A stretch of DNA of 41,775 nucleotides from Bacteroidota bacterium (GCA_947454025.1 CANGIZ010000012.1:1-41775); one strand, 5' to 3'; counted from the first letter of the stretch, positions 1-8,699 are shown. Program-made: numbers and translations. The notes: generated by a model from the sequence alone, not told the origin.

Positions 1-891
1 ATTGTATTGTTTGCAAGTTGTAACCAATATGAAAAAGCGCCATCGGGTATGCCTTACAAAATCACTCATGGTAGTGGAAATGAAAAAGCCTTACAACAAG
101 GTCAATATGTAAAATTAAATGTAGAGTACCGTCTTAAGTCAAAAGATACTGTATTGAGTTCTACTTACGGTGTTATACCAGTATATTTTCCTGTAGATAC
201 TGCCCGTTTAGGTAAATATACTTTTACAGAAGTAATCATGAAGTGTAGAAAAGGAGATAAAGTAGATTTCTCTTTAAGCGTAGACACTTTAGTAAAATTA
301 AATGTTTTACAATTGAATAATATCTTCAAAGCTGGAGACTTAATTTTAGGTAAAGCTGAAATCGTAAATGTATTTACCGATGTAAATCAAGTAGATGCTG
401 ATTACAAAAAAGAACAAACTGCTGAAAAAGACAGAGAAGTAAAAGCAATTAAAGATTACTTAGCTAAAAATAAAATTAACGCAGTACAAACTCCAGAAGG
501 TGTATTTGTTGTAGTTAAAGAAGCTGGTGATGTAACTAAGAAAATTGACAGCACAAAGCAAGTGAGTGTATACTACAAAGGCTACACTTTTAAAGGGGAA
601 ACTTTTGACACGAATATCAAACCAAACGATCCTGCTGCAAAACCATATGATGTTAAATTAGGTACTGGTACCGTGATCCCTGGTTGGGAAATTGGCCTTA
701 CTTATTTTGCAAAAGGTGGCAAAGGTTCTATCTATGTACCAGCCATGTTAGCTTATGGCCCTCAAGCCAATGGTGCTATTAAAGCTTATGAGAATTTAGC
801 TTTCGATATCGAAATTCAAGACGTTATGATGAAGCAAGTTGGGCCAGCTGCAAATGCTGTACCAGGTGCAAACCCACATGGTCAACAATAA
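1..891 (+). CDS. FKBP-type peptidyl-prolyl isomerase lipoprotein (5' partial)
   Basis: Peptidyl-prolyl cis/trans isomerase, probably anchored in the cell envelope as a lipoprotein. The frame is open to the left edge and reads LFASC just inside it, a likely lipobox at the end of a cut-off signal peptide, so the true start lies outside the window. The C-terminal domain (about residues 180-275) has the FKBP active-site pattern: VYYKGYTF, FDTN, VIPGWEIGL, LAYG and LAFDIEI. The first half (about residues 30-130) has the same order of elements (YVKLNVEYRL, a basic GDKV turn, a final LGKAEIVNVF) but lacks the aromatic pocket, so it looks like a degenerate first FKBP domain. A strong terminator follows. 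The isomerase call is firm; the client proteins are unknown. Confidence 0.9.
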   Translation: MVLFASCNQYEKAPSGMPYKITHGSGNEKALQQGQYVKLNVEYRLKSKDTVLSSTYGVIPVYFPVDTARLGKYTFTEVIMKCRKGDKVDFSLSVDTLVKLNVLQLNNIFKAGDLILGKAEIVNVFTDVNQVDADYKKEQTAEKDREVKAIKDYLAKNKINAVQTPEGVFVVVKEAGDVTKKIDSTKQVSVYYKGYTFKGETFDTNIKPNDPAAKPYDVKLGTGTVIPGWEIGLTYFAKGGKGSIYVPAMLAYGPQANGAIKAYENLAFDIEIQDVMMKQVGPAANAVPGANPHGQQ

Positions 892-918
892 TATATTAAA
901 CTAGAAAAACTAGTAAGG

Positions 919-954
919 ACTCCTCGATACGAAAGTGTCGGGGAGTTTTTTTTT
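919..954 (+). terminator. Rho-independent terminator after the FKBP gene
   Basis: A 12-base stem (919-930 pairing with 935-946, including G-T pairs) closes a GAAA loop and runs straight into nine or more T residues on the plus strand. It lies 28 bases after the FKBP stop codon and separates that gene from convergent folP. Confidence 0.85.
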
Positions 955-986
955 AATAAATAAATTGGAAAAATAATAATCGTAAA

Positions 987-1811
987 TTAAGAAAGGTAGG
1001 GTAGTAATTGGGTAATTTGATACGCTTCTTTAACATCATGAACGCGTAAAATATTTGCACCATTTAAAAGACCTACTGTATTTACAACAGTGGTGCCATT
1101 TAAAGCTTCGTTAGCATCAATTTCCAAAGTTTTATAAATACTAGATTTACGAGAAACCCCTAATAAAATAGGTAATGCTAAAGTTGTAAATTGATTTAAT
1201 GATTTTACCAATTCAAAATTGTCTTGAATAGATTTACCAAAACCAAAACCTGGGTCTATTACCCAACTGGAAATACCCAGTTGCGTAAATTCTTTTTTCT
1301 TTTGTTCGAAATACTCAACTACTTCTTTAATAATATTGTTTCTAGTTGGAACTAAATGCATTGAGTTTTTATCACCTGTTAAATGCATTCCAATATAGCC
1401 CGCATTTTGAGTAGCCACTATCTTTATGATTGCTGGGTCAAAACTGCCACAACTTATATCATTCACTATATCTGCACCTGCAAGCAAGGCAGCCTCTGCA
1501 ACCTTACTTTGAAAAGTATCCACCGAAAGAAAAACCGAAGGGTATTGAGCGCGAATGGCCTCAATGACGGGTACTACATTTTGAATTTCATCGGCTACGG
1601 AAATCATTTGAGCTCCAGGTCGGGTACTTTGGCCACCTATATCAATAATACTAGCCCCATTTTGGATGAATGTGCCTGCTTTTTTAACTGCAATATCCAA
1701 TAATTGCACACGGCTCGCTTCATAAAAAGAATCATGGGTAGCATTCAAAATCCCCATGATTTGTGGGGTATCAATTTCCCAAACACGATCCTTAGCAGGA
1801 ATTTTGAACAT
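987..1811 (-). CDS. folP: Dihydropteroate synthase
   Basis: Joins 6-hydroxymethyl-dihydropterin pyrophosphate and p-aminobenzoate to make dihydropteroate in folate synthesis; cytoplasmic TIM barrel. The 274-residue length is normal. Visible family motifs are MGILN with the conserved Asn23, IDIGGQSTRPG (about 56-66), VNDIS, MHLTG, IDPGFGFGK, GVSRKS and a C-terminal LRVHDV. Loop 1, usually N-x-TPDSF, reads NATHDSF here, with His26 where Pro is usual. The gene is divergent from the DUF1599 gene with 79 bases between them. A TAACTTTG box on the minus strand at 1853-1860 is a candidate promoter. Two other folate genes, folB and fau, lie far away in the window. Confidence 0.93.
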   Translation of the reverse strand: MFKIPAKDRVWEIDTPQIMGILNATHDSFYEASRVQLLDIAVKKAGTFIQNGASIIDIGGQSTRPGAQMISVADEIQNVVPVIEAIRAQYPSVFLSVDTFQSKVAEAALLAGADIVNDISCGSFDPAIIKIVATQNAGYIGMHLTGDKNSMHLVPTRNNIIKEVVEYFEQKKKEFTQLGISSWVIDPGFGFGKSIQDNFELVKSLNQFTTLALPILLGVSRKSSIYKTLEIDANEALNGTTVVNTVGLLNGANILRVHDVKEAYQITQLLPYLS

Positions 1812-1852
1812 AGTTTTATTTTAAGGGCGTTATGCAGTATCTTGCAAGGGTT

Positions 1853-1860
1853 CAAAGTTA
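1853..1860 (-). promoter_or_regulatory. Candidate -7 box (TAACTTTG) of folP
   Basis: The minus strand reads TAACTTTG, an exact match to the Bacteroidota -7 consensus TAnnTTTG, giving a leader of about 40 bases before the folP ATG. No clear -33 TTG was found at the usual spacing, so the call is tentative. Confidence 0.4.
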
Positions 1861-1890
1861 TTAACTAACCACGAAATTTGTACATTTTTC

Positions 1891-2436
1891 ATGAGCCAAA
1901 CTTCTTCACAATACGATCAGGCCATTGCGTCATGTAGAGATATTTTTATTAAAAAAACCAAGGATTATGGCACTGCTTGGAGAGTATTGCGTATCATTTC
2001 GGTAGTTGATCAAATATTTATTAAGGCTTTACGTATTAGAACCATCCAAGATTTGGGTACTCAAAAAGTAGGGGATGATATTAAAGATGAATTTAAAGGC
2101 ATCATTAATTACTCTGTAATTGGATTAATTCAATTAAAATTAGATGATCCAAAAGTGGAAGAATTGCCCGTAGAGCAAGTACAAGCCATGTACCACGAGT
2201 ATGTTGAATTTGCTAAATCTACTATGCTAGATAAGAACCATGATTATGGGGAAGCATGGAGAGATATGAGCCAAGAGAGCTTTGCAGATTTAATTTTAGT
2301 TAAATTATTACGCATTAGACAAATCTTGAACAATGATGGCAAAACCTTAATTAGCGAAGGAATTGATGCCAACTTTGTAGATATTTTAAATTACGCTGTT
2401 TTTGCTTTGATTTTGATTGAAGAAGGAAAGCACTAA
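1891..2436 (+). CDS. DUF1599 family protein
   Basis: A 181-residue soluble protein of the DUF1599 family, common in Bacteroidota; its biochemical role is not established to my knowledge. It holds two related halves. The first has KDYGTAWR followed by FIKALRIRTIQ (about residues 24-55); the second has HDYGEAWR followed by LVKLLRIRQIL (about 117-149). This pattern looks like an internal duplication, with the conserved D-Y-G-x-A-W-R box probably forming the functional site. I recall the Pfam family being named for association with nucleotide modification, but nothing here tests that. The gene is divergent from folP and 30 bases before the DoxX/thioredoxin gene, so the two are probably co-transcribed. 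There is no signal peptide. Confidence 0.85.
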   Translation: MSQTSSQYDQAIASCRDIFIKKTKDYGTAWRVLRIISVVDQIFIKALRIRTIQDLGTQKVGDDIKDEFKGIINYSVIGLIQLKLDDPKVEELPVEQVQAMYHEYVEFAKSTMLDKNHDYGEAWRDMSQESFADLILVKLLRIRQILNNDGKTLISEGIDANFVDILNYAVFALILIEEGKH

Positions 2437-2466
2437 TTATCACAACATTCATATAATTCAAATTTT

Positions 2467-3537
2467 ATGCAATCATTTTTAAAAGTATTGCGTTGGAGTG
2501 TCGGCCTGCTTTTTATTTTTTCGGGTTTGATAAAAGCCAATGATCCACTTGGTTTAAGTTATAAAATGCAAGAATTTTTTGATGTCTGGGGTATTTCATT
2601 TTTAACTGACTATACTTTGGCTTTTGCCATTGTGATGAATGTGTTGGAAATAGTTACGGGAATTGCACTACTCATTCAGTTCCCCTATAAACAAACACTC
2701 TGGTTATTATTAGGGCTCATCGTTTTCTTTTCTTTTTTAACTGGCTACGCACTATTTTCTGGAAAAATTAAAACCTGTGGTTGTTTTGGAGATTGTATTC
2801 CTTTAACCCCCAAGACCTCCTTTATAAAAGATATTGTATTATTGATTGCCATTGTAATTTTACTTTTCAATAAGAAAAAAGTAAAATCAAAAATGCACCC
2901 TGCCTTAGGTGTATTTATTTTGTTGCTTGTTACAGCAGGAGTAGGTTATGGGCAAAACTATGTATTAAATCATTTACCCATTTTTGACTGCTTACCGTAT
3001 AAACAAGGAAATGATATTGTTGAAAAAATGAAAACACCTCCTGGTGCTGTTCCCGATAGTGTATCTATCCAAATGGAATTTACAAAAGGAGGCAAGGACT
3101 ATGTTTTTGATATCAATCATTTTCCTGAAAATTTCGATTCTACTTATGTTTTTAAAAACAGGAAGGAAGTTGTGGTGCAAAAAGGGAATGGACTACAAGC
3201 TGCTATTGTAGATTTTAATATTACAAGCTTATCGGGTGTTGACACTGCTCAAGCTTTATTTTCGATTCCCACGCCCTATGTATTATTATTTGCTGGGAAA
3301 ATTGATGCCTCCTTACCATGGACTGAATTACTTAAACAATTACATAATAAACATAAGTTAGTATATATCGTTACTGCTGATAAGTCGGGCGCTATCAATA
3401 CTTTAGCAAATGAAAACATTTTAATTGGCGATATCACAATGATTAAAACGGCAGCTAGAGTCTGGCCAACCATCTTTATAATGAATGGTTCAACGATCAT
3501 GCAAAAACAGTCCTATTTGGATTATTTAAATAAATAG
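2467..3537 (+). CDS. DoxX/MauE-type membrane protein with C-terminal thioredoxin-like domain (BT_3928 family)
   Basis: An inner-membrane protein of 356 residues. Four hydrophobic helices in residues 5-135 form a DoxX/MauE-like domain, with the cysteine cluster CGCFGDC at 104-110 after the third helix. A fifth helix (about 145-163) leads to an extracytoplasmic part with Cys175. The last 140 residues look like a thioredoxin fold that lacks a CxxC pair but keeps a cis-proline-like WPTIF segment. MauE relatives take part in disulfide or thiol chemistry, so a redox role in the envelope is a reasonable guess; the substrate is unknown. It directly follows the DUF1599 gene, an order I recall from other Bacteroidota. 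Confidence 0.82.
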   Translation: MQSFLKVLRWSVGLLFIFSGLIKANDPLGLSYKMQEFFDVWGISFLTDYTLAFAIVMNVLEIVTGIALLIQFPYKQTLWLLLGLIVFFSFLTGYALFSGKIKTCGCFGDCIPLTPKTSFIKDIVLLIAIVILLFNKKKVKSKMHPALGVFILLLVTAGVGYGQNYVLNHLPIFDCLPYKQGNDIVEKMKTPPGAVPDSVSIQMEFTKGGKDYVFDINHFPENFDSTYVFKNRKEVVVQKGNGLQAAIVDFNITSLSGVDTAQALFSIPTPYVLLFAGKIDASLPWTELLKQLHNKHKLVYIVTADKSGAINTLANENILIGDITMIKTAARVWPTIFIMNGSTIMQKQSYLDYLNK

Positions 3538-3594
3538 AATTATATCGTATAATATTTTGTAACTTAGGATAACACTGTATCAAAACTATCTGTT

Positions 3595-4023
3595 ATGTCT
3601 AAGATCAAAGAAATACTCCAAAAGAAAGGTCCTCTTTTTAATGTGGTGACCCCAGACACAAAAGTAGTGGATGCTTTAACCATCATGAAGTCCGAAAATT
3701 TAAGCTATGTAGTTGTATTACAAGATGGCAATTATTTAGGAATTATGTCGGAACGCGATTATACCCATAAAATAAAATTACAAGGAAGACATTCTGAAAC
3801 TACGACCGTTAAGGAAATTATGTCAACTGATTATCCTGTGTTAGGGTTTGGAGAAGACTTACAAAGATGTATGGTTTTAATGAATGTATACAAAACAAGA
3901 TACCTACCCATATTTGATGAGATGCAATTTCAGGGAGTACTTACGATGAATGATTTAATGAGAGAAGTAATTGCTAAAGACGATACTTCAAAACCAGGTA
4001 CAGATAATTTATATGAATTGTAA
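3595..4023 (+). CDS. CBS domain-containing protein
   Basis: A 142-residue protein made of a pair of CBS domains (about residues 10-60 and 72-130) and nothing else. Typical elements are VVDALTIMKSENLSYVVV, GIMSERDYTHKI, VKEIMSTDYPVL and GVLTMNDLMREV. Stand-alone CBS pairs usually bind adenosine nucleotides and sense energy charge, but the partner cannot be read from the sequence. It follows the DoxX gene by 57 bases and converges on the DUF721 gene, with 10 bases between stop codons. Confidence 0.88.
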   Translation: MSKIKEILQKKGPLFNVVTPDTKVVDALTIMKSENLSYVVVLQDGNYLGIMSERDYTHKIKLQGRHSETTTVKEIMSTDYPVLGFGEDLQRCMVLMNVYKTRYLPIFDEMQFQGVLTMNDLMREVIAKDDTSKPGTDNLYEL

Positions 4024-4033
4024 ATGCTAGTAG

Positions 4034-4315
4034 TTATTTAATGATCACTTCATTGATCATATTATCACCCATTTTCTCATTAACCCTTTGAATAATTTGA
4101 ACTTTCTGAAACCCCAATTCATTTTTTAAAGGGCCTACATTGGTTTCGATGAATAACTTTTTATCAAAAATGTAAATCTTATCAGTATACTTGGCAATCG
4201 TAGTTCCCATAATTTCGGCCCATACTTCTTCAATTTGAGCAGCACGTATACCATTTTTTAATTTACTGCTTTGTACAAATTGCTTTAACGCGTCACCTAA
4301 CTTAAATACTGCCAT
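4034..4315 (-). CDS. DUF721 (DciA-like) protein
   Basis: A small basic protein of 93 residues in the DUF721 family, which includes DciA, the replicative-helicase loader or adaptor of many bacteria. The conserved pattern is visible: an N-terminal helix (LGDALKQFVQSSKLKNGI), a central WAEIMGTTIAKYTDKIYIF segment, then LFIETNVGPLKNELGFQK. The ATG at 4315 is preferred to the in-frame TTG three codons upstream. It lies 34 bases downstream of recF on the same strand, a linkage that fits a role in DNA replication. Whether this short version loads DnaB is inference. Confidence 0.82.
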   Translation of the reverse strand: MAVFKLGDALKQFVQSSKLKNGIRAAQIEEVWAEIMGTTIAKYTDKIYIFDKKLFIETNVGPLKNELGFQKVQIIQRVNEKMGDNMINEVIIK

Positions 4316-4349
4316 AGCTTGCAATTTACAAATTTAATGTGGCTTACAA

Positions 4350-5432
4350 TCATAATTCAATCAATTGATAACTATCTAAATGTTTTCCCAATAAGTCGGC
4401 AACCCTTTCCTTATGCGTATCTGTAATAAACACTTGTCCATCAGTTGAATGACTTACCCAACCTAATAATTGTATCATTCTTTGTTCGTCTAATTTTTCA
4501 AAAATATCATCCATTAAAAGGATAGGAGCAAAGCCTTTGTTTTCTTTTATCAATTGCCATTCCGCTAAGCGAATAGCAAATAACAAACTTTTTCTTTGCC
4601 CTTGCGAAGCTTCTTGTTTAAAAGGCTGACCTTGTATGGTAATGATTAAGTCGTCTTTGTGTATACCAGTATTGGTTCTTTGCAATACTTTATCTTTTGC
4701 TAATGACTGCTTTAATAATTCAGTAAAAGGTTGTTGTTTTAACTGTGATTGGTATTGAATATTTATTTGATCGTTTTGTCCAGCTAAATGTTGATACAAT
4801 GCTAATATGGCTGGTAAATATTGTGCAATAAGTTGGGTGCGAAATTCAAAAATAATTTGTCCATGCTCCACCAATTGTTCATTGAGTGTTTCTAATAATA
4901 GGGGATCCAAAACGCCTGTTTCACCAGCTTGTTTTAGCAAGCTATTTCTTTGAACAACAATTTTATTATAATGTATTAAATGCTTTAAATAGGCAGGATG
5001 CATTTGGGATAATAAACTATCCATTAATCTCCTTCGTTCTTCACTCGAACCTGTTATAATTTGCACATCGTCGGGAGCTATCATAACACAAGGAATTTTG
5101 CCAATGTGCTGAGAAAGTTTTGAATAGGGTTCCTGGTCAAAATAAAATTCCTTCTTTAAATTTTCTCTTAGAATACAAGTAATAGGCACTGCCGTTCCAT
5201 TCATTTCGTAATGACCTTCCACTCTTAAACCTTGGTAAGCATGGTGTACGTTTTGTGCATCGGCTCGATTAAAATAACTTTTAGTGAACGATAAATAATA
5301 AACTGCATCCAATACATTGGTTTTACCTGTACCATTAGGCCCTACGATACCTACAATTCGATCGGTAAAAACGAATTGCTTTTGAATATAGTTTCTAAAC
5401 TGAACCAAAGAAAGTTGTTGAAGGCGAACCAT
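4350..5432 (-). CDS. recF: DNA replication and repair protein RecF
   Basis: SMC-like ATPase that, with RecO and RecR, loads RecA on gapped DNA. The start MVRLQQLSLVQFRNY (ATG at 5432) matches the usual RecF start. An in-frame ATG at 5447 adds five residues and cannot be excluded. Walker A is GPNGTGKT at 31-38, the ABC signature is SQGQRKS near the C-terminus, and Walker B follows as ILLMDDIFEKLD. The length of 360 residues is normal. Here recF sits upstream of a DUF721 gene and divergent from pyrR (50 bases apart), not in a dnaA-dnaN-recF cluster. Confidence 0.95.
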   Translation of the reverse strand: MVRLQQLSLVQFRNYIQKQFVFTDRIVGIVGPNGTGKTNVLDAVYYLSFTKSYFNRADAQNVHHAYQGLRVEGHYEMNGTAVPITCILRENLKKEFYFDQEPYSKLSQHIGKIPCVMIAPDDVQIITGSSEERRRLMDSLLSQMHPAYLKHLIHYNKIVVQRNSLLKQAGETGVLDPLLLETLNEQLVEHGQIIFEFRTQLIAQYLPAILALYQHLAGQNDQINIQYQSQLKQQPFTELLKQSLAKDKVLQRTNTGIHKDDLIITIQGQPFKQEASQGQRKSLLFAIRLAEWQLIKENKGFAPILLMDDIFEKLDEQRMIQLLGWVSHSTDGQVFITDTHKERVADLLGKHLDSYQLIEL

Positions 5433-5482
5433 GGGTGCAAAATACATCAGAAAAAGCTGTATTTTTATTCAAATTTTAAGGA

Positions 5483-6007
5483 ATGACCCTTATAAGCGAG
5501 CAACAGCTCCCAATTATTGTAAAAAGACTAGCACAGCAAATATTGGAAACTTATCCAGGTTTAAGCAATGCAGTGATTGTAGGCTTACAACCAAGGGGAG
5601 TATATTTAAGCGACCGTATAGTAGCTGCGCTACATCAAGAGTTGCCTGCCGAACAGGTAATTTATGGCAAATTAGACATTACATTTTATCGTGATGATAT
5701 CCGCCGAGAATTGCATTTGGCTACTCAAACTGACTTACCATTTAGTATTGAAGGCAAAACTGTGATCTTAATCGACGACGTATTGTTTACAGGACGTACT
5801 ATTCGTGCTGCATTGGACGCATTATTGGCTTTTGGCCGACCTTCAAAAGTTGCTTTATGTGTCCTTGTTGACCGTAAACCAAGTAGGGAATTGCCAATAC
5901 AACCCGATTTTTCAGGAAAAGAAATGGATACTTTAACTCCCTATAAGGTAAAGGTAAGATGGAAAGAGAATGACGGAGTGGACGATGTTATTTTATTGGG
6001 TGAATAA
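5483..6007 (+). CDS. pyrR: PyrR bifunctional pyrimidine regulator / uracil phosphoribosyltransferase
   Basis: A type I phosphoribosyltransferase-fold protein of 174 residues. The PRPP loop VILIDDVLFTGRT lies at 94-106, preceded by GLQPRGVYL and the LDITFYRDD segment typical of PyrR. In Firmicutes PyrR binds pyr mRNA in response to UMP and also makes UMP from uracil. I saw no PyrR-type attenuator in this window, so the regulatory role here is uncertain while the enzyme activity is likely. It is followed 41 bases later by pyrB, consistent with one operon. Confidence 0.92.
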   Translation: MTLISEQQLPIIVKRLAQQILETYPGLSNAVIVGLQPRGVYLSDRIVAALHQELPAEQVIYGKLDITFYRDDIRRELHLATQTDLPFSIEGKTVILIDDVLFTGRTIRAALDALLAFGRPSKVALCVLVDRKPSRELPIQPDFSGKEMDTLTPYKVKVRWKENDGVDDVILLGE

Positions 6008-6048
6008 GTAATGGTTAGTTGAAAAAATTATATTAATTTTGTTTTTTA

Positions 6049-6981
6049 ATGGCACTATCTACCAAACATCTTCTTGGTATTAAAGACCTCAGCACTGAGG
6101 ATATTCAACTTATTTTATCAACTGCTGGGCAATTCAAAGAAGTATTACAAAGACCCGTTAAAAAAGTTCCCACATTAAGGGATGTAACTATTGTTAATCT
6201 TTTTTACGAAAATTCTACTCGAACAAGAATCTCTTTTGAATTAGCAGAACGTCGCTTATCTGCCGATGTAGTTAATTTCACTGTATCTAGTTCCTCTGCT
6301 GCAAAGGGAGAAACCTTATTAGATACTGTCAACAATATTTTAAGCATGAAAGTGGATATGGTGGTGATGCGCCATAGTGCTTCAGGGGCTCCCCATTATT
6401 TAGCAAAACATATCGACGCAGCCATTATAAATGCAGGGGATGGGATTAATGAACATCCAACCCAAGCCTTATTAGATGCATTTTCGATGCAAGAGAAATT
6501 TGGGAGTCTAAAGGGCTTGAAAGTGGCCATTTTAGGAGATATTATGCACAGCCGAGTAGCATTAAGTAATATCTATTTATTAAAGAAAATGGGCGCAGAA
6601 GTAATGGTTTCAGGCCCACCAACTTTAATTCCTACTTACCTACAAGAAGCGATGGATATTAAAGTGGAATACAATATTGACAAAGCCCTTGCTTGGTGTG
6701 ATGTTGCCAATGTATTGAGAATCCAATTAGAGCGTCAAAATCAACCTTTATTCTCTTCTTTAAGGGAATACAACTTGGCCTATGGCATCACCATGGATCG
6801 ACTAGATAAGCTTAATAAGGAAATTGTAATTATGCATCCAGGCCCTATTAATCGTGGTGTGGAAATGGATAGTGATGTGGCCAATAGTAGTCATTCCATA
6901 ATCCTTGACCAAGTAGAAAATGGGGTAGCAGTAAGAATGGCTTGTTTATACTTACTCACTGGCAGATCTAATCCAGCCTAA
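6049..6981 (+). CDS. pyrB: Aspartate carbamoyltransferase catalytic subunit
   Basis: Catalyses carbamoyl phosphate + L-aspartate to N-carbamoyl-aspartate, the second step of pyrimidine synthesis. The carbamoyl-phosphate loop STRTR is at 56-60, the second-subunit loop SSSAAKGET follows, then EHPTQALLD and near the end MHPGPINRG. The length (310 residues) is normal. No pyrI regulatory chain is present next to it, so a simple trimer or a complex with a distant partner is possible. It follows pyrR. A TAATTTTG element at 6034-6041, eight bases before the ATG, could be an internal promoter. Confidence 0.96.
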   Translation: MALSTKHLLGIKDLSTEDIQLILSTAGQFKEVLQRPVKKVPTLRDVTIVNLFYENSTRTRISFELAERRLSADVVNFTVSSSSAAKGETLLDTVNNILSMKVDMVVMRHSASGAPHYLAKHIDAAIINAGDGINEHPTQALLDAFSMQEKFGSLKGLKVAILGDIMHSRVALSNIYLLKKMGAEVMVSGPPTLIPTYLQEAMDIKVEYNIDKALAWCDVANVLRIQLERQNQPLFSSLREYNLAYGITMDRLDKLNKEIVIMHPGPINRGVEMDSDVANSSHSIILDQVENGVAVRMACLYLLTGRSNPA

Positions 6982-7018
6982 TAGTTGTTTGCTTTAACAA
7001 TTTTCATACTTTTAGTAC

Positions 7019-7492
7019 ATGCAAAGAATCTGTTTATTTCCTGGCACATTTGATCCGGTTACTCTAGGACATATCGACATCATTAATCGTTCCTTACCCT
7101 TATTTGATAAAGTGATAGTCGGAATAGGTATGAATGCGGCTAAAAATCCAATGTTTAGTGCAGACCAACGAAGAATTTGGTTCGAAGAAATTTACAAGAA
7201 TGAGCCGAAAGTAGCTGCCGCAATTTATGATGGTTTAACCATAAAATATTGCCAGGAAATTGGTGCCCAATTTATATTAAGAGGCATTCGATACGTTAGT
7301 GATTTTGAGTATGAAAAAACAATTGCAGACGCCAATCGAACAATGGACAGACAAATAGAAACAATCTTTTTAACAGGTGAACCAAAATACACTTCAGTCG
7401 CTTCCACCATTGTAAGAGATATTATCCGAAATGGAGGAGATGCTTCACCGTTTTTACCTCAAGAAGTGATTAATACTTTGAACAGTAAATAA
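7019..7492 (+). CDS. coaD: Phosphopantetheine adenylyltransferase
   Basis: Transfers AMP from ATP to 4'-phosphopantetheine, the penultimate step of coenzyme A synthesis. The nucleotidyltransferase motifs are present: GTFDPVTLGH at residues 9-18 with the TxGH box, RGIRYVSDFEYE in the middle, and VASTIVRD near 126-133 (ISSTxVR type). The 157-residue length is typical. It starts 37 bases after pyrB. A TTG (6985-6987), 19 bases, then TACTTTTA (7007-7014) is one base off the Bacteroidota promoter consensus. It converges on the NUDIX gene. Confidence 0.96.
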   Translation: MQRICLFPGTFDPVTLGHIDIINRSLPLFDKVIVGIGMNAAKNPMFSADQRRIWFEEIYKNEPKVAAAIYDGLTIKYCQEIGAQFILRGIRYVSDFEYEKTIADANRTMDRQIETIFLTGEPKYTSVASTIVRDIIRNGGDASPFLPQEVINTLNSK

Positions 7493-7510
7493 TAAGTTCT
7501 AGCAATAATA

Positions 7511-7939
7511 TTAATCTTGTTTATTTAGCTTAACTCTAAAAGCTTCTACCACATCAATGATCGTAGGATAGGTTTGATCCAAGCAATGCCTTGCTTTGCC
7601 TAAAGAATGCCACTCAATTTTCTCAATATCCTCGGTGGTTTGAGGAATACCTTCCTGCATATCTTGAATGGACATATGAAACCAATAAGTACGTTTATTG
7701 ACTTCCTCATTTAAATACTTGTCAAAATAAAGATGATTTGTAAAACATATCATTTCATGCAATTGAATATTTCGAATCCCCGTTTCTTCCTCCACTTCAC
7801 GAACTGCGCAGGTTTGGATCGTTTCTCCTTCGTCTAATTTACCCTTTGGCAAGTCCCAAAAACCACGTCGAAAAATCCATAAAATTTCACCTTTGGGATT
7901 GGTAACCAGGCCACCTGCTGCAATTATTTGTGTTGGCAT
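7511..7939 (-). CDS. NUDIX hydrolase
   Basis: A 142-residue protein consisting of a single NUDIX domain. The NUDIX box is complete at residues 33-55: GKLDEGE, then REVEEETGI. It hydrolyses some nucleoside diphosphate linked to another group; the substrate cannot be told. The FRRGFWDLPKG stretch just before the box is seen in housecleaning-type members. Convergent with coaD (18 bases apart) and divergent from pyrE. Confidence 0.9.
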   Translation of the reverse strand: MPTQIIAAGGLVTNPKGEILWIFRRGFWDLPKGKLDEGETIQTCAVREVEEETGIRNIQLHEMICFTNHLYFDKYLNEEVNKRTYWFHMSIQDMQEGIPQTTEDIEKIEWHSLGKARHCLDQTYPTIIDVVEAFRVKLNKQD

Positions 7940-8021
7940 AAAAATGTGTATAGTATTTAGTAACTCTTGGTGTAAAATTAGTATTTAGCCATTAATTTCG
8001 TGCCACCAATACATTACTATT

Positions 8022-8651
8022 ATGACGAACGAAAAAGCTGTTGCTGAAAAATTACTCCAAGTAGGTGCTGTAAAATTAAGTCCAAATAATCCATTTACAT
8101 GGGCAAGTGGTTGGAAAAGTCCAATTTATTGTGATAATCGTAAAGTATTGTCTTTCCCATATGTACGTGACTTTATTAAAAGTGAAATGTGCAATGTAAT
8201 ATTTGAAAAATTTGATGGAGCGGATATGCTAGCGGGCGTTGCAACAGCAGGAATACCTTGGGGCGCGATGGCTGCAGATCAATTAAAATTACCTTATATC
8301 TATGTACGTCCTAAACCAAAAGAGCATGGTTTAGGCAATCAAATAGAAGGCGCATACGCAACTACCAATAAAATTCTTGTAATTGAAGATTTAATTTCTA
8401 CAGGTAAAAGTAGTTTACAAGTTGTAGATGTATTAAGAAATGCAGGCTTAGAAGTAGTGGGTATGGTATCGATATTTAATTATGGATTTAATATCTCTGA
8501 CGAAGCTTTTAAAGCAGCTGGAGTTCCTTTTCATTCATTAACCAACTATGCTAGCCTAATTGACTTGGCAGTAGAAAAAGGTGATGTGGATGCTGCTACA
8601 CAAGATACATTAATGAAATGGAGAGAAAGTCCATCAACTTGGAATCAATAA
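8022..8651 (+). CDS. pyrE: Orotate phosphoribosyltransferase
   Basis: Makes orotidine 5'-monophosphate from orotate and PRPP, the fifth step of pyrimidine synthesis. Motifs: FTWASGWKSPIYCDNR (25-40, orotate and PRPP contacts), AGVATAGIPWG, the flexible-loop RPKPKEHGLGNQIEG (96-110) and the PRPP loop ILVIEDLISTGKSS (118-131). The length of 209 residues fits. It is separated from pyrR-pyrB by coaD and the NUDIX gene. A weak promoter candidate is TTG at 7967-7969, 23 bases, then TAATTTCG at 7993-8000 (one mismatch to TAnnTTTG). Confidence 0.95.
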   Translation: MTNEKAVAEKLLQVGAVKLSPNNPFTWASGWKSPIYCDNRKVLSFPYVRDFIKSEMCNVIFEKFDGADMLAGVATAGIPWGAMAADQLKLPYIYVRPKPKEHGLGNQIEGAYATTNKILVIEDLISTGKSSLQVVDVLRNAGLEVVGMVSIFNYGFNISDEAFKAAGVPFHSLTNYASLIDLAVEKGDVDAATQDTLMKWRESPSTWNQ

Positions 8652-8699
8652 AATAAAAAGGCGAAATAATTTATATTCAGCAATACGTAGGGAAATGTT

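Noticed and set aside
5433..6048. PyrR-type mRNA attenuator around pyrR-pyrB
   Set aside because: No hairpin with the known PyrR-binding loop pattern and no terminator were seen in the leader or the gap.
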